Below, piece by piece: positions 27,676-37,575 of a DNA stretch of 64,000 bases; position 1 is the first letter of the stretch; each line of letters starts with the position of its first letter. The notes under the pieces were generated by a model. That model searched no databases, was not told the DNA's origin, and saw nothing but the letters and a program-made list of their open reading frames with translations. The translations under genes and the position numbers were made by a program. This DNA is from Bradyrhizobium arachidis (GTDB lineage Bacteria; Pseudomonadota; Alphaproteobacteria; Rhizobiales; Xanthobacteraceae): the NCBI RefSeq assembly GCF_024758505.1, contig NZ_CP077970.1, forward strand, positions 5,146,001 through 5,210,000. The letters are read 5' to 3'.

Positions 27676-29076
27676 ATGTTGCTTCAGCTCGTTTCGCGCA
27701 AGACGGCCTCCGCCCTGACCGCCCTGGTAACGGCGGTGAGCCTCGTGCTGTCGCCGCTGCCTGCGGCGCGGGCGCAGCAGGCCAAGGGACCGCCCGTCCT
27801 GCGCGATACCGAGACCGAGCAATTGCTGCGCGAATATACGCGCCCGATCCTGCGCGCTGCGGGGATGGAGAAGCAGAACATCCAGATGGTCATCCTCAAC
27901 GACAGCTCGTTCAACGCGTTTGTCGCTGACGGCCGCCGCATCTTCGTCAATTACGGCGCGATCATGCAATCGGAGACCCCGAACCAGTTGATCGGCGTGC
28001 TCGCGCACGAGACCGGGCATCTGGCCGGCGGCCATCTCGCCAAGCTGCGCGAGCAGCTCGCCAGCGCGCAGACCCAGATGATCATCGCCATGCTGCTCGG
28101 CGCCGGCGCGATGGTTGCGGGCGCCCGCAGCGGCAACCCGAACAACGGCCTTGCCAATGCCGGTGCTGCGGCAGTCGCCGGCCCCCAGGAGATGATCCGC
28201 CGCTCGCTGCTGTCCTACCAGCGCCAGCAGGAAGAGAATGCCGACCGCGCCGGCGTGAAGTTTCTCAACGCCACTGGCCAGTCGCCGCGCGGCATGTACG
28301 AGACCTTCAAGCGCTTCACCGGCGAAAGCCTGTTTGCCGCCCGCGGCGCCGACCCCTATCTGCAGTCGCATCCGATGCCCGCCGAGCGCGTCGAGGCGCT
28401 GGCGCAATTCGCCCGTTCGAGCCCCTATTGGGACAAGAAGGACGATCCGGCGCTGCAAATGCGCCACGACATGGCGCGCGCCAAGATCTCGGCCTTCATG
28501 GAGCGACCCGAAACCGTCTACCGCCGCTATCCCCAGTCCAATGACGGCGTGCCGGCGCGTTATGCCCGCGCCATCAGCACCTATCTGCACGGCGATCTGC
28601 GCAGCGCGCTGACGCAGATCGACGCGCTGATCCAGCTCCAGCCGAACAACCCGTACTTCTACGAGGTGCGCGGTCAGGCGCTGTTGGAAAGCGGCAAGCC
28701 CGCGGAAGCCATCCCCCCGCTGCAAAAGGCGGTTCACCTCTCCGGCAACGCGCCGCTCATCGAGATGTTACTTGGGCAGGCGCTGGTCGGAACCGATAAT
28801 AAGGCCTACACGGACGAGGCCATCCGGATTCTCCGTGCGGCAGTCGCACGCGAGCCGGAGGCGCCGATCGGTTACACGCAGCTCGCGATGGCCTATGGCC
28901 GCAAGGGCGACTATGCGGAGGCGGACCTCGCCTCGGCGCAGGCCGCTTATCTACGCGGCGACAACAAGACCGCGCGCGAGCTTGCCACCCGCGCAAAGAC
29001 CCGCTTCGCCGTTGGGACACCCGGATGGGTCAAGGCTGACGACATCGTGACGGCGAAGTCGCCGCGCGGTAACTAG
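27676..29076 (+). CDS. M48 family zinc metalloprotease with TPR C-terminus (BepA-like)
   Basis: A 466-residue periplasmic protease/chaperone. A signal peptide ends near residue 33 (PAARAQQ). The M48 domain has HETGH at residues 111-115, and the downstream Glu ligand is likely in 'RQQEENADRAGVKFL'. The last ~170 residues form tetratricopeptide repeats ('NPYFYEVRGQALLESGKPAEAIPPLQKAV'). This is the layout of E. coli BepA, which assembles or degrades outer-membrane beta-barrel proteins. The start is ATG at 27676. A DsbA-like gene follows 72 bases on, which suits a shared envelope-quality role. Confidence 0.92.
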   Translation: MLLQLVSRKTASALTALVTAVSLVLSPLPAARAQQAKGPPVLRDTETEQLLREYTRPILRAAGMEKQNIQMVILNDSSFNAFVADGRRIFVNYGAIMQSETPNQLIGVLAHETGHLAGGHLAKLREQLASAQTQMIIAMLLGAGAMVAGARSGNPNNGLANAGAAAVAGPQEMIRRSLLSYQRQQEENADRAGVKFLNATGQSPRGMYETFKRFTGESLFAARGADPYLQSHPMPAERVEALAQFARSSPYWDKKDDPALQMRHDMARAKISAFMERPETVYRRYPQSNDGVPARYARAISTYLHGDLRSALTQIDALIQLQPNNPYFYEVRGQALLESGKPAEAIPPLQKAVHLSGNAPLIEMLLGQALVGTDNKAYTDEAIRILRAAVAREPEAPIGYTQLAMAYGRKGDYAEADLASAQAAYLRGDNKTARELATRAKTRFAVGTPGWVKADDIVTAKSPRGN

Positions 29077-29148
29077 ACTTAAACTGAACATCACTACGTC
29101 CCCCACAGGGCGTTTTTCCGAAACCGCTTTCGACAAGAGGATTTGCCA

Positions 29149-29916
29149 ATGCCTTCGCTGCGCCTGCTCGTTCCCGCGCTGTTTGCGCTCGCCGTGTTCG
29201 GCGCCACGGGCCCCGCCTCGGCCGACAGCTTCTCCGACACTCAGCGCTCGGACATCGAAGCCATCGTCAGGAACTATCTCGTCACCCATCCCGAGGTGCT
29301 CGAGGAAGCCATGGCCGAGCTCACCAAGCGCCAGGCCGCGGCCGAAGCCCAGAAGCACGAGGCGAGCATCGCCATGAACGCGGATGCGATCTTCAACTCG
29401 CCGCGCCAGGTCACGCTCGGCAACAAGGACGGCGACGTCACCTTCGTGGAGTTCTTCGACTACAATTGCGGCTACTGCAAGCGCGCGATGACCGACATGC
29501 TCGAGATCATGAAGGGCGACTCCAAGCTCAAGGTCGTGTTGAAGGAGTTTCCGGTGCTGAGCCAGGGCTCGGTGGAAGCCGCGCAAGTAGCGGTCGCCGT
29601 GCGCATGCAGGATCCGACCGGCAAGAAGTATCTCGACTTCCACCAGAAGCTGCTGGGCGGCCGCGGCCAGGCCGACAAGGCGCACGCGATGGCTGCCGCC
29701 AAGGAAGCGGGCCTCGACACCGCGAAGATCGAGAAGGATCTTTCGAGCGCCGAAGTGCGCGCCACCATCGAAGAGAATTTCAAGCTCGCCGAAGCGATGG
29801 GCATGAACGGCACGCCGAGCTATGTGATCGGCAAGCAGATCGTGGTTGGCGCAATCGGCGTCGAAGCTCTCAAGGAAAAGATCGGCCTCGCACGCTGCGG
29901 CAAGGCGACCTGCTGA
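29149..29916 (+). CDS. DsbA-family thiol:disulfide oxidoreductase (ScsC/Com1-like)
   Basis: A 255-residue periplasmic thioredoxin-fold protein with a signal peptide (residues 1-26, ending ASA-D). An N-terminal helical segment (about 30-80, 'IEAIVRNYLVTHPEVLEEAMAEL') resembles the oligomerisation stalk of ScsC/BdbD-type proteins. The active site is C107-G-Y-C110 and the cis-Pro loop is 'NGTPSYVIG'. It forms or isomerises disulfides in exported proteins. The ATG at 29149 lies eight bases after AAGAGG; a TTG at 29143 is also in frame. A terminator follows at 29943. Confidence 0.93.
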   Translation: MPSLRLLVPALFALAVFGATGPASADSFSDTQRSDIEAIVRNYLVTHPEVLEEAMAELTKRQAAAEAQKHEASIAMNADAIFNSPRQVTLGNKDGDVTFVEFFDYNCGYCKRAMTDMLEIMKGDSKLKVVLKEFPVLSQGSVEAAQVAVAVRMQDPTGKKYLDFHQKLLGGRGQADKAHAMAAAKEAGLDTAKIEKDLSSAEVRATIEENFKLAEAMGMNGTPSYVIGKQIVVGAIGVEALKEKIGLARCGKATC

Positions 29917-29942
29917 TCCCACGCACGATCGCAAGCGTTTTC

Positions 29943-29975
29943 AAGAGGCCGGCTGAAACGCCGGCCTCTTTGTTT
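29943..29975 (+). terminator. Rho-independent terminator after the DsbA-like gene
   Basis: An 11-bp perfect stem AAGAGGCCGGC / GCCGGCCTCTT with loop TGAAAC, followed by TGTTTT. It lies 26 bases after the stop. Confidence 0.88.
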
Positions 29976-30139
29976 TCAGCGCCGCTCGTGCTGCCTGATG
30001 TGTCGCGAACGCGGCCGCTCTGTTCATCTGGCGTTCAACAAACAAATGCCGCGGAACAGGGGAAGTTCCGGAACAACCGATATCTCCTTTCGTTGTCGGC
30101 GCGGGCAATGACGCATGTGAACACGTGAGGAGGACTTCA

Positions 30140-30955
30140 ATGATTAATCGCTTCATGATCTCGGTTGCCGCGCTAGCGCTCGTCGCCGGAACCGGACTGG
30201 CGAACGCACAGGACAAGATGGGCCGCGACAGCGGTTCGACTGGCGCGCAGCCGACGCAGCAGCAGTCGCAACCTGCTGAACGTGGCGGCGCCATGAATAA
30301 GGAAATGAACAGGGATAAGGATGCGACGAAGGACAAGGGCACCGTCGGACAGGCTGGTGGCGCCATGAAGTCCGAGGACAAGTCCGGCGCCATGAAGGAC
30401 GACAAGTCCGGCACGATGCACAAGAGCCAGTCGGCTGACGACAAGGCCGGCGCCACCAAGGGCCAGCGCACCGACGAACGTGCCCAGGACAAGTCCCAGC
30501 ATCAGGACAAGTCGAAGAGCATGAGCTCGGAGTCCCAGACCAAGCCCGGCACCAAGGACATGAAGGCTGAGGACAGCAAGAGCGGCGCGCCGAGCAAGAG
30601 CAGCGCCGAGACCCGCCCCGGCACCAGCACGGACATGAAGGCCCAGGGGCAGACCGGTACCTCGTCCTCGACCACCGTCGGCCAGGCCGGCGCTGGCGCC
30701 AAGCTCTCGACCGAGCAGCGCACGCAGATCACCTCGGTGATCCGCGAGGAGAAGGTGGCGCCCGCGACCAACGTGAACTTCAACATTTCGGTCGGCACCC
30801 GCGTGCCGCGCGAGGGCATCACGCTTCACGTCCTGCCGCCCCGGGTCGTGACGATCTATCCGGAATGGCGGAGCTACAAGTATATCGTGGTCCGCGAGGA
30901 GATCGTGATCATCGACCCGAATACCTATGAGATCGTGGCCGTCCTGAACGTCTAG
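30140..30955 (+). CDS. DUF1236 domain exported protein with Lys/Ser/Asp-rich repeat region
   Basis: A 271-residue predicted periplasmic protein. The signal peptide ends at ANAQ (about residue 23). The middle (30-190) is low-complexity and rich in K, S, D, G, T and M, with repeated KSGAMK/KSGTMH-type units. It is hydrophilic and probably unfolded, as in desiccation- or stress-related proteins. The C-terminal ~80 residues are the DUF1236 domain ('VPREGITLHVLPPRVVTIYPEWRSYKYIVVREEIVIIDP'), found in many Rhizobiales; its function is unknown. The ATG at 30140 follows GAGGAGGA. Confidence 0.88.
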   Translation: MINRFMISVAALALVAGTGLANAQDKMGRDSGSTGAQPTQQQSQPAERGGAMNKEMNRDKDATKDKGTVGQAGGAMKSEDKSGAMKDDKSGTMHKSQSADDKAGATKGQRTDERAQDKSQHQDKSKSMSSESQTKPGTKDMKAEDSKSGAPSKSSAETRPGTSTDMKAQGQTGTSSSTTVGQAGAGAKLSTEQRTQITSVIREEKVAPATNVNFNISVGTRVPREGITLHVLPPRVVTIYPEWRSYKYIVVREEIVIIDPNTYEIVAVLNV

Positions 30956-30969
30956 ACTCTTGGTTTGAC

Positions 30970-31013
30970 GCGTTTTCCTTACGCGAACCGGTACCCACTT
31001 CGCTCGAAAACGC
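30970..31013. repeat. Dispersed palindromic repeat (GCGTTTTC...GAAAACGC type)
   Basis: A 44-bp element bounded by the inverted termini GCGTTTTC and GAAAACGC, with the core 'ACGCGAACCGGTACCCACTT'. From general knowledge this resembles a very common intergenic repeat of Bradyrhizobium genomes. Only one copy was noticed in this window. Confidence 0.6.
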
Positions 31014-31041
31014 TTTCAGGCACGGCGGACGAGACGCTTCG

Positions 31042-31065
31042 GGGGCGGGCAGCAATGCCCGCCCC
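31042..31065 (+). terminator. Strong hairpin after the DUF1236 gene
   Basis: A 10-bp perfect stem GGGGCGGGCA / TGCCCGCCCC closed by the tetraloop GCAA. Only TT follows, so termination is plausible but not typical. It lies in the 290-bp gap before aroQ, which otherwise shows only the palindromic repeat at 30970. Confidence 0.55.
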
Positions 31066-31245
31066 TTGGCATGGGGCCGACAGCCATGCTTTGGACTGGT
31101 TAACAAGCAATTTCCGTAGCTTCCGCACAGGTTTTTGCAAGCCGGATGAGCTGTTTGAAGCCCCTTCCGAGGTCCTTCAAGGCTTCCCCTGAGGCGCTTT
31201 GTTACCTATAACCCCCGCCACCCAAGCGCCTTTTGCGGGATAGAA

Positions 31246-31713
<468 letters not shown>

Positions 31714-31748
31714 CGCACCCCTTCAACAAAAGGTTCGGATTAGAAATC

Positions 31749-32237
31749 ATGGCGCGCCAGCCAGACGACAAATCAGCCGCAAAATTTTCCAGCGACGACT
31801 CGGCCCTCATCCGCGAGCTCGCGCTGCTGCTCGATGAGACGAGCCTCACCGAGATCGAGATCGAGCGCGCTGGCCTGCGCCTGCGCGTTGCCCGCAACAT
31901 CAGCGTCGCCGCGACGATGCCCATGCCGGTTCATGCCGTCAGCGCAGCGCCCGTCGCCGGCGCCGCGGTTGCCGCTCCGGCTCCCGCCGACCTATCGAAG
32001 CATCCGGGCGCAGTGACCTCGCCAATGGTCGGCACCGCCTACTGGGCGCCCGAGCCCGGCGCAAAACCGTTCATCGACGTCGGCTCAAAGGTCTCGGTCG
32101 GCCAGACGCTGCTGATCATCGAAGCCATGAAGACGATGAACCAGATCCCCTCGCCCCGCGCCGGCACCGTGACGCAGATCCTGATCGACGACGGCCAGCC
32201 GGTCGAATTCGGCGAAGCTCTGGTCATCATTGAATGA
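31749..32237 (+). CDS. accB: Biotin carboxyl carrier protein of acetyl-CoA carboxylase
   Basis: A 162-residue carrier whose biotin is carboxylated by AccC and passed to acetyl-CoA, the first committed step of fatty-acid synthesis. The biotinyl domain covers about residues 85-162, with Lys128 in the motif EAMKTM. The N-terminal ~50 residues are the helical domain, joined by an Ala/Pro linker. The ATG at 31749 gives the normal length; upstream open frame inside aroQ is ignored. A large inverted repeat separates it from accC. Confidence 0.96.
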   Translation: MARQPDDKSAAKFSSDDSALIRELALLLDETSLTEIEIERAGLRLRVARNISVAATMPMPVHAVSAAPVAGAAVAAPAPADLSKHPGAVTSPMVGTAYWAPEPGAKPFIDVGSKVSVGQTLLIIEAMKTMNQIPSPRAGTVTQILIDDGQPVEFGEALVIIE

Positions 32238-32300
32238 GCGAGTGGCGAATGGCGAATGGCGAATGGTGCCCGTTGGACCCATTCGCCATTCGCTACTCGC
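32238..32300 (+). repeat. 22-bp inverted repeat in the accB-accC gap
   Basis: The arm at 32238-32259 (GCGAGTGGCGAATGGCGAATGG) is built from tandem GGCGAAT units. It pairs with 32279-32300 over 22 positions with a single G-U wobble and a 19-base loop. It starts at the base after the accB stop and ends 20 bases before the accC start, so the operon mRNA would carry a long hairpin there. It may protect the accB end, tune accC expression or simply be an inserted repeat. Confidence 0.8.
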
Positions 32301-32320
32301 TATTCGCCCGCTGAGGCACC

Positions 32321-33679
32321 ATGTTCGACAAGATCCTCATAGCCAATCGCGGCGAGATCGCCCTTCGCATCCTGCGGGCCTGCAAGGAGCTCGGGATTGC
32401 GACCGTCGCCGTGCACTCCACCGCCGACGCCGACGCCATGCATGTACGCCTGTCGGACGAGAGCGTCTGCATCGGCCCGCCGCCGTCGAAGGACAGCTAT
32501 CTCAACGTGCCCGCGCTGCTCGCGGCCTGCGAGATCACCGGTGCGGATGCGGTGCATCCGGGCTACGGCTTCCTGTCGGAGAACGCGCGCTTCGCCGAAA
32601 TTCTCGGCGAGCACAATCTGCATTTCATCGGCCCCAAGGCCGAGCACATCCGCCTGATGGGCGACAAGATCGAGGCCAAGAAGACCGCCAAGCGCCTCGG
32701 CATCCCCGTGGTGCCCGGCTCCGACGGCGGCGTCGGTCCCGAGGACGACGCGATGGCGATCGCGAAGGAGATCGGTTTTCCGGTCCTCGTGAAGGCGGCT
32801 GCCGGCGGTGGCGGCCGCGGCATGAAGGTCGCACACAGCGAGGCGGACCTGCAGGTGGCGCTCTCGACCGCCGCCAACGAGGCCAGGTCCGCCTTCGGCG
32901 ACGCCTCCGTCTATCTGGAAAAATACCTCCAGAAGCCGCGCCACATCGAAATCCAGATCCTCGGCGACGGCCGCGGCGGCGCGATCCATCTCGGCGAACG
33001 CGACTGCTCGCTGCAACGCCGCCACCAGAAGGTCTGGGAAGAAGGCCCCTCGCCCGTGCTCACCGCCGCCGCGCGCGCAAAAATCGGCGAGACCTGCGCC
33101 AAGGCGATGCGCGAGATGAAATATCTCGGCGTCGGCACCATCGAATTCCTCTACGAGGACGGTGAGTTCTACTTCATCGAGATGAACACCCGCATCCAGG
33201 TCGAGCATCCCGTCACCGAGAGCATCACCGACATCGACCTCGTGCTGGAGCAGATCCGCATCGCCGCCGGCGGCGACCTGCCGGCGAAACAGGAAGAGAT
33301 CGCGATCATCGGCCATGCGATCGAGTGCCGCATCAACGCGGAGAATCCGCAGACCTTCCGCCCCTCGCCCGGCCGCATCCTGCAATACCATCCGCCCGGC
33401 GGTCTGGGCGTGCGGATCGATTCCGCCGTCTACCAGGGCTACACCATCCCGCCCTATTACGATTCCCTGGTCGGCAAGCTGATCGTGCACGGCAAGACCC
33501 GCGCCGAGTGCCTGATGCGGCTGCGTCGCGCGCTGGACGAGATGGTGGTGGACGGCATCGAGACCACGCTGCCCCTGTTCCGGGCGCTGGTGCGCGAAGA
33601 CGCCATCATCAACGGCGACTATCACATCCACTGGCTGGAGCAGTATCTGGCCGGCCAGTCCGGCAACTCGCCCGGATAG
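32321..33679 (+). CDS. accC: Biotin carboxylase subunit of acetyl-CoA carboxylase
   Basis: A 452-residue ATP-grasp enzyme that carboxylates the biotin on AccB using bicarbonate. It has the standard length. '[22 protein letters not shown]' opens the N-terminal domain, '[13 protein letters not shown]' is the glycine-rich lid, '[17 protein letters not shown]' and '[16 protein letters not shown]' form the metal/ATP and catalytic sites, and '[12 protein letters not shown]' starts the C-terminal domain. It follows accB after an 83-base gap filled by an inverted repeat. Confidence 0.97.
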   Translation: MFDKILIANRGEIALRILRACKELGIATVAVHSTADADAMHVRLSDESVCIGPPPSKDSYLNVPALLAACEITGADAVHPGYGFLSENARFAEILGEHNLHFIGPKAEHIRLMGDKIEAKKTAKRLGIPVVPGSDGGVGPEDDAMAIAKEIGFPVLVKAAAGGGGRGMKVAHSEADLQVALSTAANEARSAFGDASVYLEKYLQKPRHIEIQILGDGRGGAIHLGERDCSLQRRHQKVWEEGPSPVLTAAARAKIGETCAKAMREMKYLGVGTIEFLYEDGEFYFIEMNTRIQVEHPVTESITDIDLVLEQIRIAAGGDLPAKQEEIAIIGHAIECRINAENPQTFRPSPGRILQYHPPGGLGVRIDSAVYQGYTIPPYYDSLVGKLIVHGKTRAECLMRLRRALDEMVVDGIETTLPLFRALVREDAIINGDYHIHWLEQYLAGQSGNSPG

Positions 33680-33745
33680 AATCCCTCGACGAATGGAACC
33701 GAACGCCCTCGCCGGCGTTATCGGACGTTTTGTACGCTCGGGGGA

Positions 33746-35305
33746 GTGGAAATTCTTAAACGTCGAACGGAGTTGGCCGCAACGCCCGATCTCAGGCGGC
33801 GGCGCGCATTTTGGCAGGTCCTGCTGTTCGCGGCGGGACTTTTGGTGCTGACTGTGATCAGCGCCGGCTCGGTCTACCTCGTCAACAAGGCCCGCGAGGA
33901 CAACAAATGGGTCCTGCATACGATCGAGGTCGAGAACCAGGTCAATGCCCTGCTGCTGGAGGTCCGGCGGGCCGAGAGCGCTGCCCGCGGCTACCTCCTG
34001 ACGCGGGGGCCTGAGTTTCGCACCGACCACGAGGAGGCCGTTGCCGCGATCCCGCTGGCCCTCGACAAGCTGACCCGGCAGATCGGGGACAATCCGGCGC
34101 AACGCAACGGCATCACCCGACTGCGTGCGGCCATCGAGACCCGGCTGGAGCAGTTCTCCGCTGAGATCGATACGATCACGCGCGGCGAAACGGATAAGGC
34201 AACGGCCCTTGTCCGCACGGCCGCCTCCGGCAACAGCACGGCCACGATCCGCGATACCGCCGAAGCGATGCTGCGCGAGGAGGAGCGGCTGTTCACCGAG
34301 CGCTCCATCAACGCCGACCGCAGCCAGACGCTTGCAGCGTCCCTCACCGGCATCGGCTCGGGCCTGGTCGTTGTGCTCGCGATACTCTCGGCCTGGCTGG
34401 TGCGGCGTTCCGCAGCGATGCGCGATCAGGCCGAGGCGCGCCTGCGCGATGCCAATGCCAACCTGGAGACGACCGTCGACGAGCGTACGGCCGATTTGCG
34501 AGAGGCCAACGACGAGATCCAGCGCTTTGCCTATATCGTCAGCCACGATTTGCGCTCGCCGCTCGTCAACATCATGGGCTTCACCAGCGAGCTCGAGGAA
34601 ATGGGCCGCGACATCTTCCGCCGCATCGGAAGTCTCACCCATGTCGCCGCCGGCGGACCGCAGGTTGCCGCTTCCGATGCCGGCGAGATTGCCCTGGAGG
34701 GACCGGACGAGAAGCTCTCGGAGGACTTTTCAGAAGCGCTCGGCTTCATCAAATCGTCGATCGCCAAGATGGACCGCCTGATCTCGGCGATCCTCAATCT
34801 GACCCGCGAAGGGCGGCGCGAGTTCGAGCCCGTTCGCATCGACGTGCGCGAACTGATGGAGGCCATCGCGGCGACTGTGGCCCATCAGGCCTCAGAGGCG
34901 AACGCCGAAATCCGCATCGGCGAATTGCCCGACGTCACCAGCGACCGCCTGGCGCTGGAGCAGATCTTCTCCAACCTGATCGACAACGCCGTCAAATATC
35001 TGAGGAACAGCGAAGCGGGAAAGATCACCGTCCGCGGCCGCACCAAGCTCGGCTACGCGATCTATGAGGTTGCCGACAATGGCCGCGGCATCGACGCCAA
35101 GGACCATCAGCGCATTTTCGACCTGTTCCGCCGCGCCGGAACCCAGGACAAGCCGGGTCAGGGCATCGGTCTTGCCCATGTGCGTGCACTGGTACGCCGA
35201 CTGGGCGGTACTATGTCCGTATCGTCAGAGCTCAACCAAGGCAGTACATTCACCATCACGCTGCCGATCAACTGGAACGCCAGCAAGCGGACTTCAGACC
35301 GATGA
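33746..35305 (+). CDS. CHASE3-domain membrane sensor histidine kinase
   Basis: A 519-residue sensor kinase. TM1 is about residues 24-46; then a CHASE3 extracellular domain ('LLLEVRRAESAARGYLLTRGPEFRTDHEEA'), TM2 about 200-220 and a coiled coil. HisKA has His267 in 'FAYIVSHDLRSPLVNIMGF' and the ATPase domain has 'NLIDNAVKYL', 'VADNGRGID' and 'GQGIGLAHV'. The dimerisation helix has an unusually long insert after the His box (about 285-340). The stop overlaps the next receiver gene by ATGA, marking that protein as its likely target. The start is GTG at 33746, which is uncertain because the ribosome site GGGGAG touches it. Confidence 0.9.
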   Translation: MEILKRRTELAATPDLRRRRAFWQVLLFAAGLLVLTVISAGSVYLVNKAREDNKWVLHTIEVENQVNALLLEVRRAESAARGYLLTRGPEFRTDHEEAVAAIPLALDKLTRQIGDNPAQRNGITRLRAAIETRLEQFSAEIDTITRGETDKATALVRTAASGNSTATIRDTAEAMLREEERLFTERSINADRSQTLAASLTGIGSGLVVVLAILSAWLVRRSAAMRDQAEARLRDANANLETTVDERTADLREANDEIQRFAYIVSHDLRSPLVNIMGFTSELEEMGRDIFRRIGSLTHVAAGGPQVAASDAGEIALEGPDEKLSEDFSEALGFIKSSIAKMDRLISAILNLTREGRREFEPVRIDVRELMEAIAATVAHQASEANAEIRIGELPDVTSDRLALEQIFSNLIDNAVKYLRNSEAGKITVRGRTKLGYAIYEVADNGRGIDAKDHQRIFDLFRRAGTQDKPGQGIGLAHVRALVRRLGGTMSVSSELNQGSTFTITLPINWNASKRTSDR

Positions 35306-35742
35306 CCCAACCCGTGACCATCATCATGATCGAGGACGACGAGGGACATGCGCGCCTGATCGAGCGCAACATCCGTCGTTCCGGCGTGAACAACGAAATC
35401 GTGCCCTTTGCCAACGGCACGGACGCGGTGAAATATCTGTTTGGCGCCGACGGCAGCGGGCTCGTGCAGAAGGGCCACGCGCTTCTGATCCTCCTCGACC
35501 TCAACCTGCCCGACATGAGCGGCATCGACATCCTGCGACGGATCAAGGAGAACAAATATCTGAGGGCCTCGCCGGTGGTGGTCCTGACCACCACCGACGA
35601 CTCCCAGGAGATCAAGCGTTGCTATGAGCTCGGCTGCAACGTCTACATCACCAAGCCCGTCAACTACGAGAATTTTGCCAATGCCATTCGGCAACTTGGC
35701 CTGTTCTTCTCCGTGATCCAGGTCCCGCCGGCCGCCACATGA
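35302..35742 (+). CDS. Single-domain response regulator (Rcp1/CheY-like)
   Basis: A 146-residue stand-alone receiver with no output domain. Acidic pocket EDDE (11-14), phospho-acceptor Asp66 in 'LLILLDLNLPDMSG', Thr in 'VVVLTTTDD' and Lys in 'VYITKPVNY' are all present. The LNLPD type resembles receivers paired with phytochrome-like kinases. It sits between two kinases with 4-base overlaps on both sides, so it probably shuttles phosphate from the CHASE3 kinase. Confidence 0.92.
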   Translation: MTQPVTIIMIEDDEGHARLIERNIRRSGVNNEIVPFANGTDAVKYLFGADGSGLVQKGHALLILLDLNLPDMSGIDILRRIKENKYLRASPVVVLTTTDDSQEIKRCYELGCNVYITKPVNYENFANAIRQLGLFFSVIQVPPAAT

Positions 35743-36830
35743 ACCAGATCACCCCGACGCTGCTCTATATCGACGACGACGACGCGCTTGCGCGCCTGGT
35801 CGAGCGCGGCCTGACGCGCCGCGGCTACAAGGTGCTGCTTGCATCGAGCGGCGAGGAAGGCCTGGCTCGCATCCGTGAAGGCGGCATCGACGTCGTGGCG
35901 CTCGACCAGTACATGCCGGGCCTCGACGGGCTGGAGACGCTCGAGCAGATCATGGCGATCCCGGAGGCGCCGCCGATCGTCTTCGTCACGGCGTCGCAGG
36001 ATTCCAACATCGCGGTCACCGCGCTGAAGGCGGGCGCGGCCGACTATCTCGTCAAGGACGTCAAGGGCGACTTCATTCCCCTTCTGCATGTCGCGGCCGA
36101 CGGTGCGCTGCGCCAGGCCGAGCTGCAGAAGGCGCGCGAAGAGGCGGAGGCCGAAATCCACGCCTCGCGCGACCGCTACGCGGCGCTCGCCGCCGAACGC
36201 GAGATGTTGCTGCGCGAGGTGAACCACCGTGTCGGCAACTCGCTCCAGATCATCGCTTCGCTCCTGCATCTGCAGGCGAGTTCTGCCGGCCAGGAAGAGG
36301 TCAAGGCCGCCCTCACCAACGCGATGGGCCGCGTCGCCGCGGTCGCGCAGGTGCACCGCCGCCTCTACACCTCGCAGGACCTGAAGAGCGTGGTTCTGAA
36401 CCAGTATCTGGATTCCCTGCTGGAGGATCTCCGCCGCTCCGCCGAAGGCAACCGGATGTCGCGCCTGACCCTGAAGGCCGAGCCGATCGAGATCGATCCG
36501 GACCGCGCCGTCGCTGTCGGCATCATCGTCAACGAGCTGGTGATGAACGCGGTCAAATACGCCTATCCCGACGGCGCCGGGCCCATTCATGTCGAGCTCG
36601 TCTCGCAGGACGACGATGTCCTGCTGTCGATCGCCGACAATGGCGTCGGCGACGCCGTCAAGGCCGATCCGCGCTCGACCGGCATGGGCCAGCGCATCGT
36701 CGCGGCAATGGCCTCCAAGCTCGATGCCTGCGTCGAGCGCGATCCCGATCATGCAGGGACCCGGATCGTGCTGAAGTTCCGCCGCGTGCCCGCGCCTGCG
36801 CCTACGGCGAGCAGCGCCGCCGCGAGCTGA
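35739..36830 (+). CDS. Receiver-HisKA_2 histidine kinase (response regulator/kinase hybrid)
   Basis: A 363-residue soluble protein with the receiver first: '[18 protein letters not shown]', acceptor Asp56 in '[13 protein letters not shown]' and Lys in '[10 protein letters not shown]'. A coiled coil (about 120-155) links it to a HisKA_2 domain with His163 in '[21 protein letters not shown]', followed by the ATPase domain ('[18 protein letters not shown]', 'IADNGVGD', 'STGMGQRIV'). The kinase output could be set by phosphorylation of its own receiver. HisKA_2/HWE kinases in alphaproteobacteria often act in general stress signalling, but no phyR or ecfG is in the window. Confidence 0.92.
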   Translation: MNQITPTLLYIDDDDALARLVERGLTRRGYKVLLASSGEEGLARIREGGIDVVALDQYMPGLDGLETLEQIMAIPEAPPIVFVTASQDSNIAVTALKAGAADYLVKDVKGDFIPLLHVAADGALRQAELQKAREEAEAEIHASRDRYAALAAEREMLLREVNHRVGNSLQIIASLLHLQASSAGQEEVKAALTNAMGRVAAVAQVHRRLYTSQDLKSVVLNQYLDSLLEDLRRSAEGNRMSRLTLKAEPIEIDPDRAVAVGIIVNELVMNAVKYAYPDGAGPIHVELVSQDDDVLLSIADNGVGDAVKADPRSTGMGQRIVAAMASKLDACVERDPDHAGTRIVLKFRRVPAPAPTASSAAAS

Positions 36831-36877
36831 CGCGCGACCCCATCGCAAGCGCGATGCGATCCTGCTATTCTCCGGCA

Positions 36878-37558
36878 ATGACCTCGCGCGACTCCGCCTC
36901 GTCTGAAATCACCCCCGCCGTGCTGTTGCGCGCCTATGCCTGCGGCATCTTTCCGATGGCGGAGAGCGCCGACGACCCGACCCTGTTCTGGGTCGAGCCC
37001 GAGCTGCGCGGCGTGATCCCGCTCGATGGTTTTCGCATCGCCTCGCGGCTCGCGCGGACCGTGCGTTCGGACGCGTTTCGCGTCACCGTCAACACCGCAT
37101 TCAAGGCGACGATATCGGGCTGCGCCGCGCCGCAGGCCGGGCGCGAGGATACCTGGATCAACAAGCGCATCCGCGACCTCTATGGCGGGCTGCACGCGCT
37201 CGGCCATTGCCACTCGGTCGAAGTCTGGCAGGACGACGATCTCGTCGGCGGGCTCTATGGCGTCAGCCTGGGGCGCGCCTTCTTCGGGGAAAGCATGTTT
37301 CACCGCGTGCGCGACGCCTCCAAGGTTGCGCTGGTGCATCTCGTGGCGCGCCTGATCGCGGGCGGATTCGAGCTCCTGGACACGCAATATGTCACCGAGC
37401 ATCTGAAGAGCTTTGGCGCGGTCGAGATTTCCCGGCGGCGTTACACCGCCCTGCTCGACAAGTCGCTCGCCGGCGAGCCTGCCGATTTCCTGCGCCTGCC
37501 GGCGGAGCAGCCGATCGCGGGCACCCGCGCGCTCGAGATCATCGCCACACGACAATAA
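36878..37558 (+). CDS. aat: Leucyl/phenylalanyl-tRNA-protein transferase
   Basis: A 226-residue enzyme that adds Leu or Phe to N-terminal Arg/Lys of proteins, marking them for ClpAP (N-end rule). Family motifs are '[10 protein letters not shown]', '[22 protein letters not shown]', '[26 protein letters not shown]', '[18 protein letters not shown]' and '[24 protein letters not shown]'. The ATG at 36878 is preferred over one eight codons upstream because family members start close to it. Confidence 0.95.
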   Translation: MTSRDSASSEITPAVLLRAYACGIFPMAESADDPTLFWVEPELRGVIPLDGFRIASRLARTVRSDAFRVTVNTAFKATISGCAAPQAGREDTWINKRIRDLYGGLHALGHCHSVEVWQDDDLVGGLYGVSLGRAFFGESMFHRVRDASKVALVHLVARLIAGGFELLDTQYVTEHLKSFGAVEISRRRYTALLDKSLAGEPADFLRLPAEQPIAGTRALEIIATRQ

Positions 37559-37575
37559 CTGCTCAGGCGTCGTGC

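Noticed and set aside
32300..34642. 780-codon minus-strand open frame over accC and the CHASE3 kinase
   Set aside because: Both + strand genes are well supported and the antisense product has no domain pattern.
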